Source: Pseudobacter sp. (GTDB taxonomy: Bacteria; Bacteroidota; Bacteroidia; Chitinophagales; Chitinophagaceae). Taken from it: DNA of 34,382 bases. The translations under genes and the position numbers were made by a program. Positions 10,457 through 16,902 of the stretch are shown in pieces (within the stretch, counting starts at the first letter, position 1; every line of letters starts with the position of its first letter). The stretch lies in the NCBI GenBank assembly GCA_017849455.1, contig JAFIGX010000005.1, positions 1 through 34,382 of the forward strand. Reading direction: 5' to 3'. The notes beneath the pieces are model-generated. The model saw only the letters and a program-made list of their open reading frames with translations. It was not told the DNA's origin and ran no database searches.

Positions 10457-10992
10457 TGAAATACTATTTATTAATTTACTGTATTTTGTTTCAATGCTGC
10501 AATTTTCATAAACATAAAAGTATTGCCCCTATGAATCATAAACTTAATTTTTACACTCAATATCATCAATTCTATATAAGTGATAAAGAATCTCAAAGAA
10601 AAACAGAAGAAGATAGTTTCTGGACAGAGGGTGCTACTTATTCAAGATTAGCAATTGGAGATGGCATTTTGGGTGTAGGGATAGGAAGCTATGGTCCTTT
10701 TAAAGGAGAGCTTATTTTTTTAAACAGTAAGGAAGATCTTATTAAATATGGTTATTTCGATCATATTGTTGAAGGAGGCATTAATGTAAAATCAGGAATA
10801 TTGCAAGTGTTAGATTGTCCTAATTTAAATATTGAATTAGAAGTAAAGGTAAATCCCGGAAGTTATAGAGTGAGAATTTATTCTTTAAACCTTGCCAGTG
10901 TCGTAGGAGATTCAGGAGATGATTACTATAAAATAGAAATATGGCCAGATATAAATATGGAACGGACAGTGCTAAAACAATACCTGCCGTGA
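10456..10992 (+). CDS. candidate immunity protein retained after a dead toxin tip
   Basis: The protein has 178 residues from the ATG at 10456; a GTG one codon upstream is also possible. The TGA of the decayed tip overlaps this ATG, which implies translational coupling of a toxin-immunity pair. The first 26 residues are hydrophobic and Cys-rich (LLIYCILFQCC), either a poor lipoprotein signal or an accidental extension. The conserved-looking part may start at Met27 (MNHKLNFYTQYHQFYISD). The rest is a compact beta-rich protein with motifs FWTEGATYSRLAIGDG, LGVGIGSYGPFKGEL, FDHIVEGG, LDCPN and DDYYKIEIWP. It distantly recalls ComJ-type nuclease inhibitors, but I cannot confirm this. The frame is intact, which suggests that it is still useful, for instance against incoming toxins of relatives. 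Confidence 0.6.
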   Translation: MKYYLLIYCILFQCCNFHKHKSIAPMNHKLNFYTQYHQFYISDKESQRKTEEDSFWTEGATYSRLAIGDGILGVGIGSYGPFKGELIFLNSKEDLIKYGYFDHIVEGGINVKSGILQVLDCPNLNIELEVKVNPGSYRVRIYSLNLASVVGDSGDDYYKIEIWPDINMERTVLKQYLP

Positions 10993-11016
10993 GTTACCAG
11001 AATAATACTACAGTAA

Positions 11017-11232
11017 AATGGGGTTGCTTTCATTCCTGGCGTAGGCTGGGCACTTGGAGCTGTTTATTTTCTGACTGACCCAATTGTCGAAAATTATACG
11101 GGAAAAAGTATTGGTGAACAAGTGGGAGATGCAACGAACAAGTCCATAAAAGTTTTTTCATCGGCGTGGAACACTTTGGTTTCAGGTTTGTCAACTTGGG
11201 AATCTGCATTTCGACGATGCCGTGTTCATTAG
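11017..11232 (+). pseudogene. remnant of an Rhs tip: GVGW-type pre-toxin segment
   Basis: The frame of the preceding gene continues after its stop and one further TAA (11014-11016) for 71 codons, without a start codon. It reads AFIPGVGWALGAVYFL, then PIVENYTGKSIGEQ, and ends RRCRVH before TAG. GVGW...YF...TGKSIGE is a recurrent pre-toxin segment between the Rhs core and the toxin domain in Bacteroidota polymorphic toxins. No obvious catalytic domain follows, so only the linker and a short tail are left. The lipoprotein gene at 11239 starts 6 bases later, again in the place of an immunity gene. Confidence 0.6.
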
Positions 11233-11238
11233 TGTATT

Positions 11239-11835
11239 ATGTGTAAAATAAACTACCTGTGTTTGATTGTGTTTGTACTGGCCTTTTCAGAAGGTTGTGT
11301 CCAGAAAACGGTATTTAATGAAGAAGAGCTCCGATGGTTAAACGTCTACAATGCTGGGGATACTTTAATTTTCCAGTCGTCGAATCATGATTTGGACACT
11401 TCTATAATCGTCAAAAAGAGTATTTATTACCCTGAATATATGCCGATTGAGGTTCATGGCCGTTATCTTCCGCAACATGGGGAGGTCTGGTATAAGAATA
11501 AGAATTTTAAATACCACCCAGATGGTGGTCAACTTATCTCCATGATCAAAAGGGAACCTAAGAAAGCAACCGTGATAGATATAGATTATCTTTATAATGG
11601 TGTAATCGTACCCGATCTCAGTACAGGGTTTAAAAAATATAGGCAGGGTAAAGTCTACGCATTGGATTGCTTTAATGAACGCGCGAAGAATGACGTGCCA
11701 AAAATGATCTACTGGCAGGAGGATTCAGGAGTAGTCAAATATATCACGCATAGTAATGTTGAATGGAACCTGATCGCCTTAATAAGGGCACATATTATTT
11801 TGAAAGATTCCAGCCATATAAATAATGGAAACTAA
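11239..11835 (+). CDS. hypothetical lipoprotein, paralogue A (candidate immunity)
   Basis: The protein has 198 residues. The signal peptide ends with FSEGC (Cys20), a relaxed lipobox. The mature part starts VQKTVFNEEELRWLNVYNAGDTLIF and later contains DTSIIVKKSIYYPEY, HGRYLPQHGEV, MIYWQEDSGVVKYIT and VEWN. The same landmarks occur in order in the protein at 12180-12761 and, in shreds, at 13168-13287, so this is one of three paralogous copies. The GDTL, DTSIIVKK, PQH and KVIYW blocks suggest a small beta-sandwich exposed on the inner or outer membrane. Family unknown. Each copy follows a toxin-tip remnant by 5-6 bases, which argues for an immunity role in the envelope. Confidence 0.6.
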   Translation: MCKINYLCLIVFVLAFSEGCVQKTVFNEEELRWLNVYNAGDTLIFQSSNHDLDTSIIVKKSIYYPEYMPIEVHGRYLPQHGEVWYKNKNFKYHPDGGQLISMIKREPKKATVIDIDYLYNGVIVPDLSTGFKKYRQGKVYALDCFNERAKNDVPKMIYWQEDSGVVKYITHSNVEWNLIALIRAHIILKDSSHINNGN

Positions 11836-11844
11836 ACGGTGATA

Positions 11845-12157
11845 GATAACTCGAGTAATGTTTTCACATATTTCCTTCGCAACGGATGAAAGATTTTATC
11901 TTCGGGGACCTTTGAGTTTGGACTCCCTTGATTTGCCGGCCTCCATGCCTGTTTTCTGAGGCGCTCATCGACGGAGAAACCCTCTGTTCGGATTATCTTG
12001 TTCCAGTTCGTATTAACAATGGTAGCGGGAAATTTTTCCCTGTTCAAAAATGTGCAACAGGGTATCATCAGGTTTAGTTATTGGGGGGAATATGGGGGAC
12101 ACATGGCAGGCACTTGGTTACATCACCTTGCTGAATATTGGAGAAGTTTGGGAATTC
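11845..12157 (+). repeat. direct repeat, copy 1 (about 0.3 kb, diverged)
   Basis: Clear base-for-base similarity to 12841-13149, for example AACGGATGAAAGATTTTA at 11881 against 12871, and TCTGTTCGGATTATCTTGTT in both copies. Scattered substitutions and 1-base indels separate the two. Similarity fades to the left of 11845 and stops at the end of the decayed tip. Confidence 0.85.
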
Positions 12158-12174
12158 CTGTAACTGAAAGATAA
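11845..12174 (+). pseudogene. decayed toxin tip, copy 1
   Basis: The coding signal jumps between frames. It reads TDERFYLRGPLSLDSLDLPA and ends PVF at a TGA, then in another frame SEALIDGETLCSDYLVPVR and INNGSGKFFPVQK, then in the third frame VQQGIIRFSYWGEYGGHMAG and TWLHHLAEYWRSLGIPVTER before TAA (12172-12174). The start of the lipoprotein paralogue B follows 5 bases later. About 1 kb to the right a diverged copy shows the same sequence, including the same frame break after PVF. Protein family not recognised; the position says polymorphic toxin tip. The minus strand is also open here, but that frame has a stop in the other copy and no sensible context. Confidence 0.5.
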
Positions 12175-12179
12175 CAGCT

Positions 12180-12761
12180 ATGAAAAGGATATTTGACTTT
12201 TGCTTTACTGCCTTAGTATTTTCATTTGCAGGAGGGTGTGTGACCAAGACAGAATTGAATGCTGAAGAATTAAAATGGATCAATGTTTATAATGTTGGCG
12301 ATACTTTGGTCTTTAAAGAAGATGGTAGTGGGGAAATGGATACGTCAATTATCGTCAAAAAAGAAATATATTATCCCCCGTATACACCGTTGGAAGTTCA
12401 TGATCGTTATTTGCCACAACATGCTGAAGTGAAATATAAGAATAAGTACCTACAATATAGTCCAGATGGGGATGAGCTTGTTGGTTTTATCAAGCGAAAA
12501 CCAAATAAAGAAACGGTTTTTCACATCAGCTATCTATACAGAGGATTTATTGATCATGACCTCACTATCGGATCCTTGAAGAAGAAAAAAAAAGGCCGAA
12601 TCTATGAATTTAATGTTGATCATCCTCGTGCTGAGAGTGCGCAGCCTAAAGTAATATATTGGCATGAGGATTATGGTATTATCAAATACATTACCCATGG
12701 AGGAGTAGAATGGAAACGAATTAATCTGAAAGATTCTAGCTTTTTGAATGATGAACACTAA
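12180..12761 (+). CDS. hypothetical lipoprotein, paralogue B (candidate immunity)
   Basis: The protein has 193 residues, a signal peptide and Cys20 in FAGGC. It is a close relative of the protein at 11239-11835: both have N-E-L-x-W-x-NVYN-x-GDTL near residue 40, DTSIIVKK, IYYP, HDRYLPQH, YLY, and IYWHEDYGIIKYITH near the end. It carries a run of five Lys around residue 137 from a poly-A tract (12585-12593), a spot prone to slippage. It starts 5 bases after the decayed tip of copy 1. Function unknown; an envelope-located immunity protein is the best contextual guess. Confidence 0.6.
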   Translation: MKRIFDFCFTALVFSFAGGCVTKTELNAEELKWINVYNVGDTLVFKEDGSGEMDTSIIVKKEIYYPPYTPLEVHDRYLPQHAEVKYKNKYLQYSPDGDELVGFIKRKPNKETVFHISYLYRGFIDHDLTIGSLKKKKKGRIYEFNVDHPRAESAQPKVIYWHEDYGIIKYITHGGVEWKRINLKDSSFLNDEH

Positions 12762-12805
12762 TAAAGAAATTTTCTTTACTAAGCGCAATCTTCCGGTGAC
12801 AGTGA

Positions 12806-13161
12806 AAATGGATCTCCTACACGACAGGCCTACCGGCAATAAATAACTCCAATGATGCTTTGGCACTCTTAACGGATGAAAGATTTTACCTTCAGGGACC
12901 TTTTAGTTTAGGCTCTCTTGATTTGCCGGTCCCCATACCTGTTTTCTGAGGCGTCCATCGACTGAGAGACCCTCTGTTCGGATTATCTTGTTCTGGTTCG
13001 TATTAACAATTGTAACGGGAAATATTTCCCTGTTCAAAAGGTTCAACAGGGTATCATCAGGTTTGGTTATTGGGGGGATATGGGGACACATGGTGGGAAC
13101 CTGGTTGTGGCCCCTAATTGCATATTGGAGAAGCTTGGGAATCCCTGTCATCGTTCATTAG
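12806..13161 (+). pseudogene. decayed toxin tip, copy 2
   Basis: The open piece from 12806 reads KWISYTTGLPAINNSNDA, then LLTDERFYLQGPFSLGSL and PVPIPVF to a TGA, the same break as in copy 1. The next frame carries SEASID, a TGA that copy 1 lacks, then ETLCSDYLVLVRINN, NGKYFPVQKVQQGIIRFGYWG. A further shift leads to WGHMVGTW and YWRSLGIPVIVH before TAG (13159-13161). Copy 2 keeps more of the 5' part than copy 1. A truncated lipoprotein copy begins 6 bases later. Confidence 0.5.
12841..13149 (+). repeat. direct repeat, copy 2 (about 0.3 kb, diverged)
   Basis: Partner of the repeat at 11845-12157, in the same orientation. Together with the lipoprotein genes that follow each copy, the duplicated unit is decayed tip plus lipoprotein, about 1 kb long. 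Confidence 0.85.
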
Positions 13162-13167
13162 TCTATT

Positions 13168-13287
13168 ATGTGTAAAATAAACTACCTGTGTTTGTACTGG
13201 CCTTTTCAGAAGATTGTGTCCAGAAAACAGTAATTAATATATGTCGATTTAGGTTCATGATCGTTATCTTCCGCAACATGGGGAGGT
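13168..13287 (+). pseudogene. truncated third lipoprotein copy
   Basis: The first 60 bases nearly match the start of the gene at 11239 (MCKINYLC...). A 10-base deletion between two TGTTTG repeats then shifts the frame, and a deletion of about 120 bases joins the codons after KTV to the segment encoding the HDRYLPQHGEV region. The copy stops abruptly at about 13287, where minus-strand integrase sequence begins. It cannot encode a working lipoprotein. Confidence 0.75.
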
Positions 13288-13667
13288 CGCTTGAGGATTT
13301 CTTCGTAATACTTGTTAAACAGATCAGTGTTGTAGTCTTTTTTCAATTCCAGCAGGATCTCTTTGAATCCCGGGACCCGCTTCATGGCGTGGTAGCGTTT
13401 GAGCAGGTCGCGGACCAGTGCCAGTTTGTTGCTGATGGTCTCGTTGATGGATTCGGCATAGGGATGGCTGTTGCGCACCCATTCTGTTTTGGATTTTTCG
13501 TTCCATTCGGCATCTGATACCTTCAGGGGGGTATGCACCTCGGCGTACCTGGATTTGTACCCAATGGTGATGCGAATGTGAACTTTGTAACGCCCCTTTC
13601 TGTTCGGTACTTTTCTCCAGTTATGCACGGGGGTGTAGGTGGGCCAGAACATACCGGCCAATGTCAT
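13288..13667 (-). pseudogene. N-terminal stub of a tyrosine recombinase (integrase)
   Basis: On the minus strand, from the ATG at 13667, the frame reads MTLAGMFWPTYTPVHNWRKV, then RYKVHIRITIGYKSRYAE, HTPLKVSDAEWNEKSKTEWV, NETISNKLALVRDLLKRY and KDYNTDLFNKYYEEILK. This is the Arm DNA-binding and start of the SAM-like core-binding region of Bacteroidota phage or conjugative-element integrases (R-x-T-x-G-x-x-x-x-Y, then L-K-V-x-x-x-x-W). The sequence breaks off at about 13288 into the lipoprotein remnant, so the catalytic domain (Arg...His-x-x-Arg...Tyr) is absent. The minus-strand frame runs open beyond both ends (13206-13937), but the extensions are antisense to the lipoprotein remnant and to the terminator and tRNA. 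The stub lies about 240 bases from the 3' end of tRNA-Gln, a classic integration position. Confidence 0.75.
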
Positions 13668-13807
13668 GCTTTCCGTATCCCACTTCCAAGAATTTCGGAA
13701 GAAAGAGGTGGCATAAACAGTAAATAGAAGCGTAAAAAAAACCGTAAATAAGATCGTACATAACCTGCCGGTATTCAACGTGATTTCGCGGTAGAAATCG
13801 AGGCGGG

Positions 13808-13848
13808 CAAAAAAAGAAAAACCCGCTGAAACTTGCGTTGGCAGCGGG
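13808..13848 (-). terminator. Rho-independent terminator after tRNA-Gln
   Basis: On the minus strand CCCGCTG (13848-13842) pairs with CAGCGGG (13828-13822) around a 13-base loop, and a T-rich tract follows (13821-13808). It lies about 60 bases beyond the tRNA-Gln 3' end and would end a tyrS - tRNA-Gln transcript. Confidence 0.75.
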
Positions 13849-13908
13849 CTTACGTGTCGTTGAGTGTTTTCAGGTGCCGTGGGTGCTGGTACCGTAGTTG
13901 CCTCAAAG

Positions 13909-13979
13909 TTGCCCGACCTGGATTCGAACCAAGACAAACAGAACCAAAATCTGTCGTACTACCATTATACTATCGGGCA
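13909..13979 (-). tRNA. tRNA-Gln (anticodon TTG)
   Basis: The acceptor stem TGCCCGA pairs with TCGGGCA, the discriminator is A, the T-loop is GGTTCGAATCC, and the anticodon stem ACAGA/TCTGT holds a loop with TTG in the middle. No CCA is encoded. Its 3' end faces the accessory zone with the integrase stub, so it is a good candidate for an old attachment site. It lies 88 bases downstream of tyrS on the same strand. Confidence 0.95.
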
Positions 13980-14067
13980 ATGCCAGAGCCCGGTGAGGGG
14001 CTCAAAAAGGAGTGCAAAAATAAGGGATCAAATGTTTGCACCCAAAGGAATTTTAAAAAAAGTTGGC

Positions 14068-15345
14068 TTATTTGGCATGCACGAGGTAATAATTCTTTTT
14101 CCCTTTTTGCACCAGTAAATATTTGCCATGCAACAGCAGGTCTGTATTGACAGCCAACTGCTGGTCCTCTATTTTTTTCCGGTTGATGCTGACGCCGCCA
14201 TTCTGTACCATTTTCCGCGCCTCTCCCTTGCTCGGAAAAATACCTGTCTCAGCCAGGAAGCTGACCACATCGATGCCTGCTGCCAGTTTCTCTTTTGTAT
14301 AATCGAATTTCACCACACCTTCCATGCCTTCAAGATCGGCCTCACTCAGGGATTCTGCCGGGGCCTGCTGGTTCGAGAATAGTTTTTCGGTCGTTTCCAC
14401 AGCTTTCCGGTATTCTTCTTCCCCATGCACAAAGCTGGTCACCTCTTTTGCAAGGGTCTTCTGCAATTCCCTGGCGCCGGGGTTTTGCTCGTGCAATGTT
14501 AGCAATTGTTCGATGGTATCTTTGGATAAGAACGTGAAGATCCTGATCCATTTCATAGCATCCGTATCCGAAGCATTGAGCCAGAACTGGTAAAACTGGT
14601 AGGGCGACGTGCGGACAGGATCGAGCCATACATTGCCGGTTTCCGTTTTACCGAACTTCCCGCCATCGGCCTTGGTGATCAGCGGACAGGTGAAGGCAAA
14701 AGCCTCACCACCTGCCTTGCGGCGGATCAGTTCCGTTCCGGTAGTGATATTGCCCCACTGGTCGCTGCCTCCCATCTGCAGTTTGCAATGCTTATGCTGG
14801 TAGAGCCAGTAAAAATCATAACCCTGCATGAGCTGGTAGGCGAATTCAGTATAGCTGATGCCTGTATCCCCTTCGATCCTTTTCTTCACACTGTCTTTGG
14901 CCATCATATAGTTCACGGTGATATGCTTGCCTACATCCCGCAGGAAATGAATAAAGGAAATATCCCTGAACCAATCGTAGTTATTGGCCATTTCAGCCGC
15001 ATTGGGCTTTGAAGGGTCGAAGTCGAGGTATCTTTCCAATTGCTTTTTTACGCCGGCAATATTTTTCTGCAGTTGTTCTTCCGTGAGCAGGTTCCTTTCT
15101 TCGCTCTTACCGGTGGGATCGCCTACCATGCCGGTGGCGCCACCTACCAGGGCAATGGGCTTATGGCCGTTCTTTTGCAGGTGTACCAATAAAAGAATAG
15201 GCACCAGGCTGCCGATATGCAGACTGTCGGCCGTAGGATCGAACCCGATATAGCCAGTGGTCATCTCTTTTTTGAGTTGTTCTTCCGTACCGGGCATGAT
15301 GTCCTGGAGCATGCCCCTCCATCTTAGTTCTTCTATCCAATTCAT
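14068..15345 (-). CDS. tyrS: tyrosyl-tRNA synthetase
   Basis: This 425-residue class I aminoacyl-tRNA synthetase charges tRNA-Tyr with tyrosine. The HIGH-type motif is HIGS at 43-46, with the typical [14 protein letters not shown] context. The tyrosine-binding and tRNA region includes YQLMQGYDF and GGSDQWGNI, and the KMSKS-type loop is KFGKT at 230-234. The C-terminal part (from about 355) is an S4-like RNA-binding domain ([20 protein letters not shown]). Length and motif order match the bacterial TyrRS family. The gene is read toward tRNA-Gln and a shared terminator, and a tRNA-Tyr gene occurs elsewhere in this window. Confidence 0.97.
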   Translation of the reverse strand: MNWIEELRWRGMLQDIMPGTEEQLKKEMTTGYIGFDPTADSLHIGSLVPILLLVHLQKNGHKPIALVGGATGMVGDPTGKSEERNLLTEEQLQKNIAGVKKQLERYLDFDPSKPNAAEMANNYDWFRDISFIHFLRDVGKHITVNYMMAKDSVKKRIEGDTGISYTEFAYQLMQGYDFYWLYQHKHCKLQMGGSDQWGNITTGTELIRRKAGGEAFAFTCPLITKADGGKFGKTETGNVWLDPVRTSPYQFYQFWLNASDTDAMKWIRIFTFLSKDTIEQLLTLHEQNPGARELQKTLAKEVTSFVHGEEEYRKAVETTEKLFSNQQAPAESLSEADLEGMEGVVKFDYTKEKLAAGIDVVSFLAETGIFPSKGEARKMVQNGGVSINRKKIEDQQLAVNTDLLLHGKYLLVQKGKKNYYLVHAK

Positions 15346-15756
15346 GCGTATTTCGTTGGCTTTTAATCTGATAGCTAAAAAATCTTGAAAATCCCCCGGG
15401 TCAGCAAACCGATATTTTTTGAATACCGTATCTGGTGGAGGGCCTTCCGGGATAAATTCGTGCTAAATCAATGAATTGTGCAAATGTAATGATTACGGGA
15501 AGTTTCGCGCCAGATGCAATATTTTCGTATTGAAAATCGTTATCAACCATTAGGCTCAGAGGGTAGAACTTGTTCATTCTCAGAATAAAAATACCCATTC
15601 CGGGTCAACACAAAAGCCAATATCTGAATGAGACCGAGCATCCGAAAGCCCGAATCATGATGGATAGATCATGCGAGGTTTCATCCGGCCAACATTTAAT
15701 TACTACCACGGATGAAATGATCAAAAATGAAATTGCTTATTTCGAAAATTGGATCA
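15346..15756. other. 411-base intergenic region between tyrS and the PorV-like gene
   Basis: The divergent spacer must hold promoters for both neighbours. A minus-strand -7 element is visible at 15481-15488. I see no RNA gene, convincing ORF, repeat or riboswitch fold. Short open frames such as 15570-15833 have no coding features. Confidence 0.5.
15481..15488 (-). promoter_or_regulatory. tyrS: candidate -7 element of the tyrS promoter
   Basis: The plus strand reads CAAATGTA, that is TAcaTTTG on the minus strand, the Bacteroidota -7 consensus TAnnTTTG. It would give tyrS a leader of about 125 bases. No clear TTTG -33 element is seen at the expected distance, so this is tentative. Confidence 0.35.
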
Positions 15757-16866
15757 ATGAAGCGAACCCTTTTTGTCGTTACCCTAACGATGTGCCTGTT
15801 GACACAGCAGCTTTCCTTTGCTCAGTTCCGTAAATATTCCAATGAATTCCTCAATATCGGCGCAGGCGCCAGGGGGCTCTCGATGGGAGGGGCACAGATC
15901 GCATCCGTGAGTGATGGAACGGCCGCATACTGGAACCCGGCCGGTTTGGTAGGTGTGAAAGACTATCCACAGCTCAATCTTATGCATGCCGAATATTTTG
16001 CAGGCATCGGTAAATATGATTATGGCACCCTGGCCCTCCCGCTTAAAGACAATAAACGGGTATTGGGCATTTCCCTTCTTCGGTTTGCCGTAGATGATAT
16101 CCCCAATACTATTTTCCTGGTAGAATCGGACGGTACGATCAATTTCAGCAATATCCAGACCTTTTCTTCGGCCGACTATGCCTTCCTGGTGTCACTGGCC
16201 CAACAGATAAGCCTGAAGGGCGACCGGCAGATCAATGCCGGTATCAACGCCAAAGTGATCCACCGGAAAGCAGGCGATTTTGCAACGGCCTGGGGTTTTG
16301 GGTTCGACGCCGGCATCCAGATCATCGACAAACGCTGGCGTATCGGCATCATGGCCCGTGATGTGACCACCACCTTCAATGCCTGGTCTTTCAACCTGAA
16401 TGAAAAGATGCGGGAAGTATTCTATCTCACGGATAATGAAATTCCTGTTAAATCTACGGAGCTGACCGCACCCAAGCTGATCATAGGAGGTGCTTATAAT
16501 TTCAAATTGGGCAAGAATATGGGACTGCTTACCGAAGCCAATCTCGATATTACGTTTGATGGTAGACGTAATACTGTGCTGGCTACCGATGTGGTAAGCG
16601 TTGATCCCAGGATCGGACTGGAAGCAGCCTGGAAAAACGTGTTCTTCATAAGGGCCGGCATCAACAATTTCCAACGGGCCCTCGATGATAATGATGTTAC
16701 CAATACTAAAAAGGTCTGGATCTACCAGCCCGGTATAGGCGCGGGGTTCAGGATCTCCAATGTGCAGATCGATTACGCTTTTACCAACCTGGCCAATCAA
16801 TCGAACCCATTATATACCCATGTATTTTCTCTGAAGGTGGACCTGAAGAAGAAGGAAAAGAAATGA
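15757..16866 (+). CDS. PorV/PorQ-family outer-membrane protein of type IX secretion
   Basis: The protein has 369 residues from the ATG at 15757. The frame opens at an ATG at 15727, but the later start gives a standard signal peptide (MKRTLFVVTLTMCLL, cleavage near SFA-Q). The mature start KYSNEFLNIGAGARGLSMGG and DGTAAYWNPAGLVG is the signature of PorV/PorQ proteins, FadL-like 14-strand barrels that shuttle type IX cargo from the translocon to the sortase PorU. The protein ends with a Lys-rich tail after a terminal strand (THVFSLKVDLKK). The PorU2-like gene starts 37 bases downstream, so the pair is probably an operon. Since the partner is PorU2-like, this is probably the paralogous PorV/PorQ member of that pair rather than the main PorV. 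Confidence 0.85.
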   Translation: MKRTLFVVTLTMCLLTQQLSFAQFRKYSNEFLNIGAGARGLSMGGAQIASVSDGTAAYWNPAGLVGVKDYPQLNLMHAEYFAGIGKYDYGTLALPLKDNKRVLGISLLRFAVDDIPNTIFLVESDGTINFSNIQTFSSADYAFLVSLAQQISLKGDRQINAGINAKVIHRKAGDFATAWGFGFDAGIQIIDKRWRIGIMARDVTTTFNAWSFNLNEKMREVFYLTDNEIPVKSTELTAPKLIIGGAYNFKLGKNMGLLTEANLDITFDGRRNTVLATDVVSVDPRIGLEAAWKNVFFIRAGINNFQRALDDNDVTNTKKVWIYQPGIGAGFRISNVQIDYAFTNLANQSNPLYTHVFSLKVDLKKKEKK

Positions 16867-16902
16867 TCCGAACCCTAATCGAGAACCCCGAAATAAAATA
16901 GT

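Noticed and set aside
11832..12068. Minus-strand frame conserved in both direct repeats (NREKFPATIVNTN...)
   Set aside because: Copy 2 has a stop inside it, and the plus-strand reading ends just before a downstream lipoprotein start in both copies, which fits a toxin tip better. Not fully excluded.
13206..13937. A complete 243-residue minus-strand protein
   Set aside because: Only 13288-13667 is integrase-like. The ends are antisense to the lipoprotein remnant, the terminator and tRNA-Gln.
13986..14003. GAGCCC...GGGCTC inverted repeat between tRNA-Gln and tyrS
   Set aside because: On the minus strand it is not followed by a T-run; a real terminator lies further on at 13808-13848.
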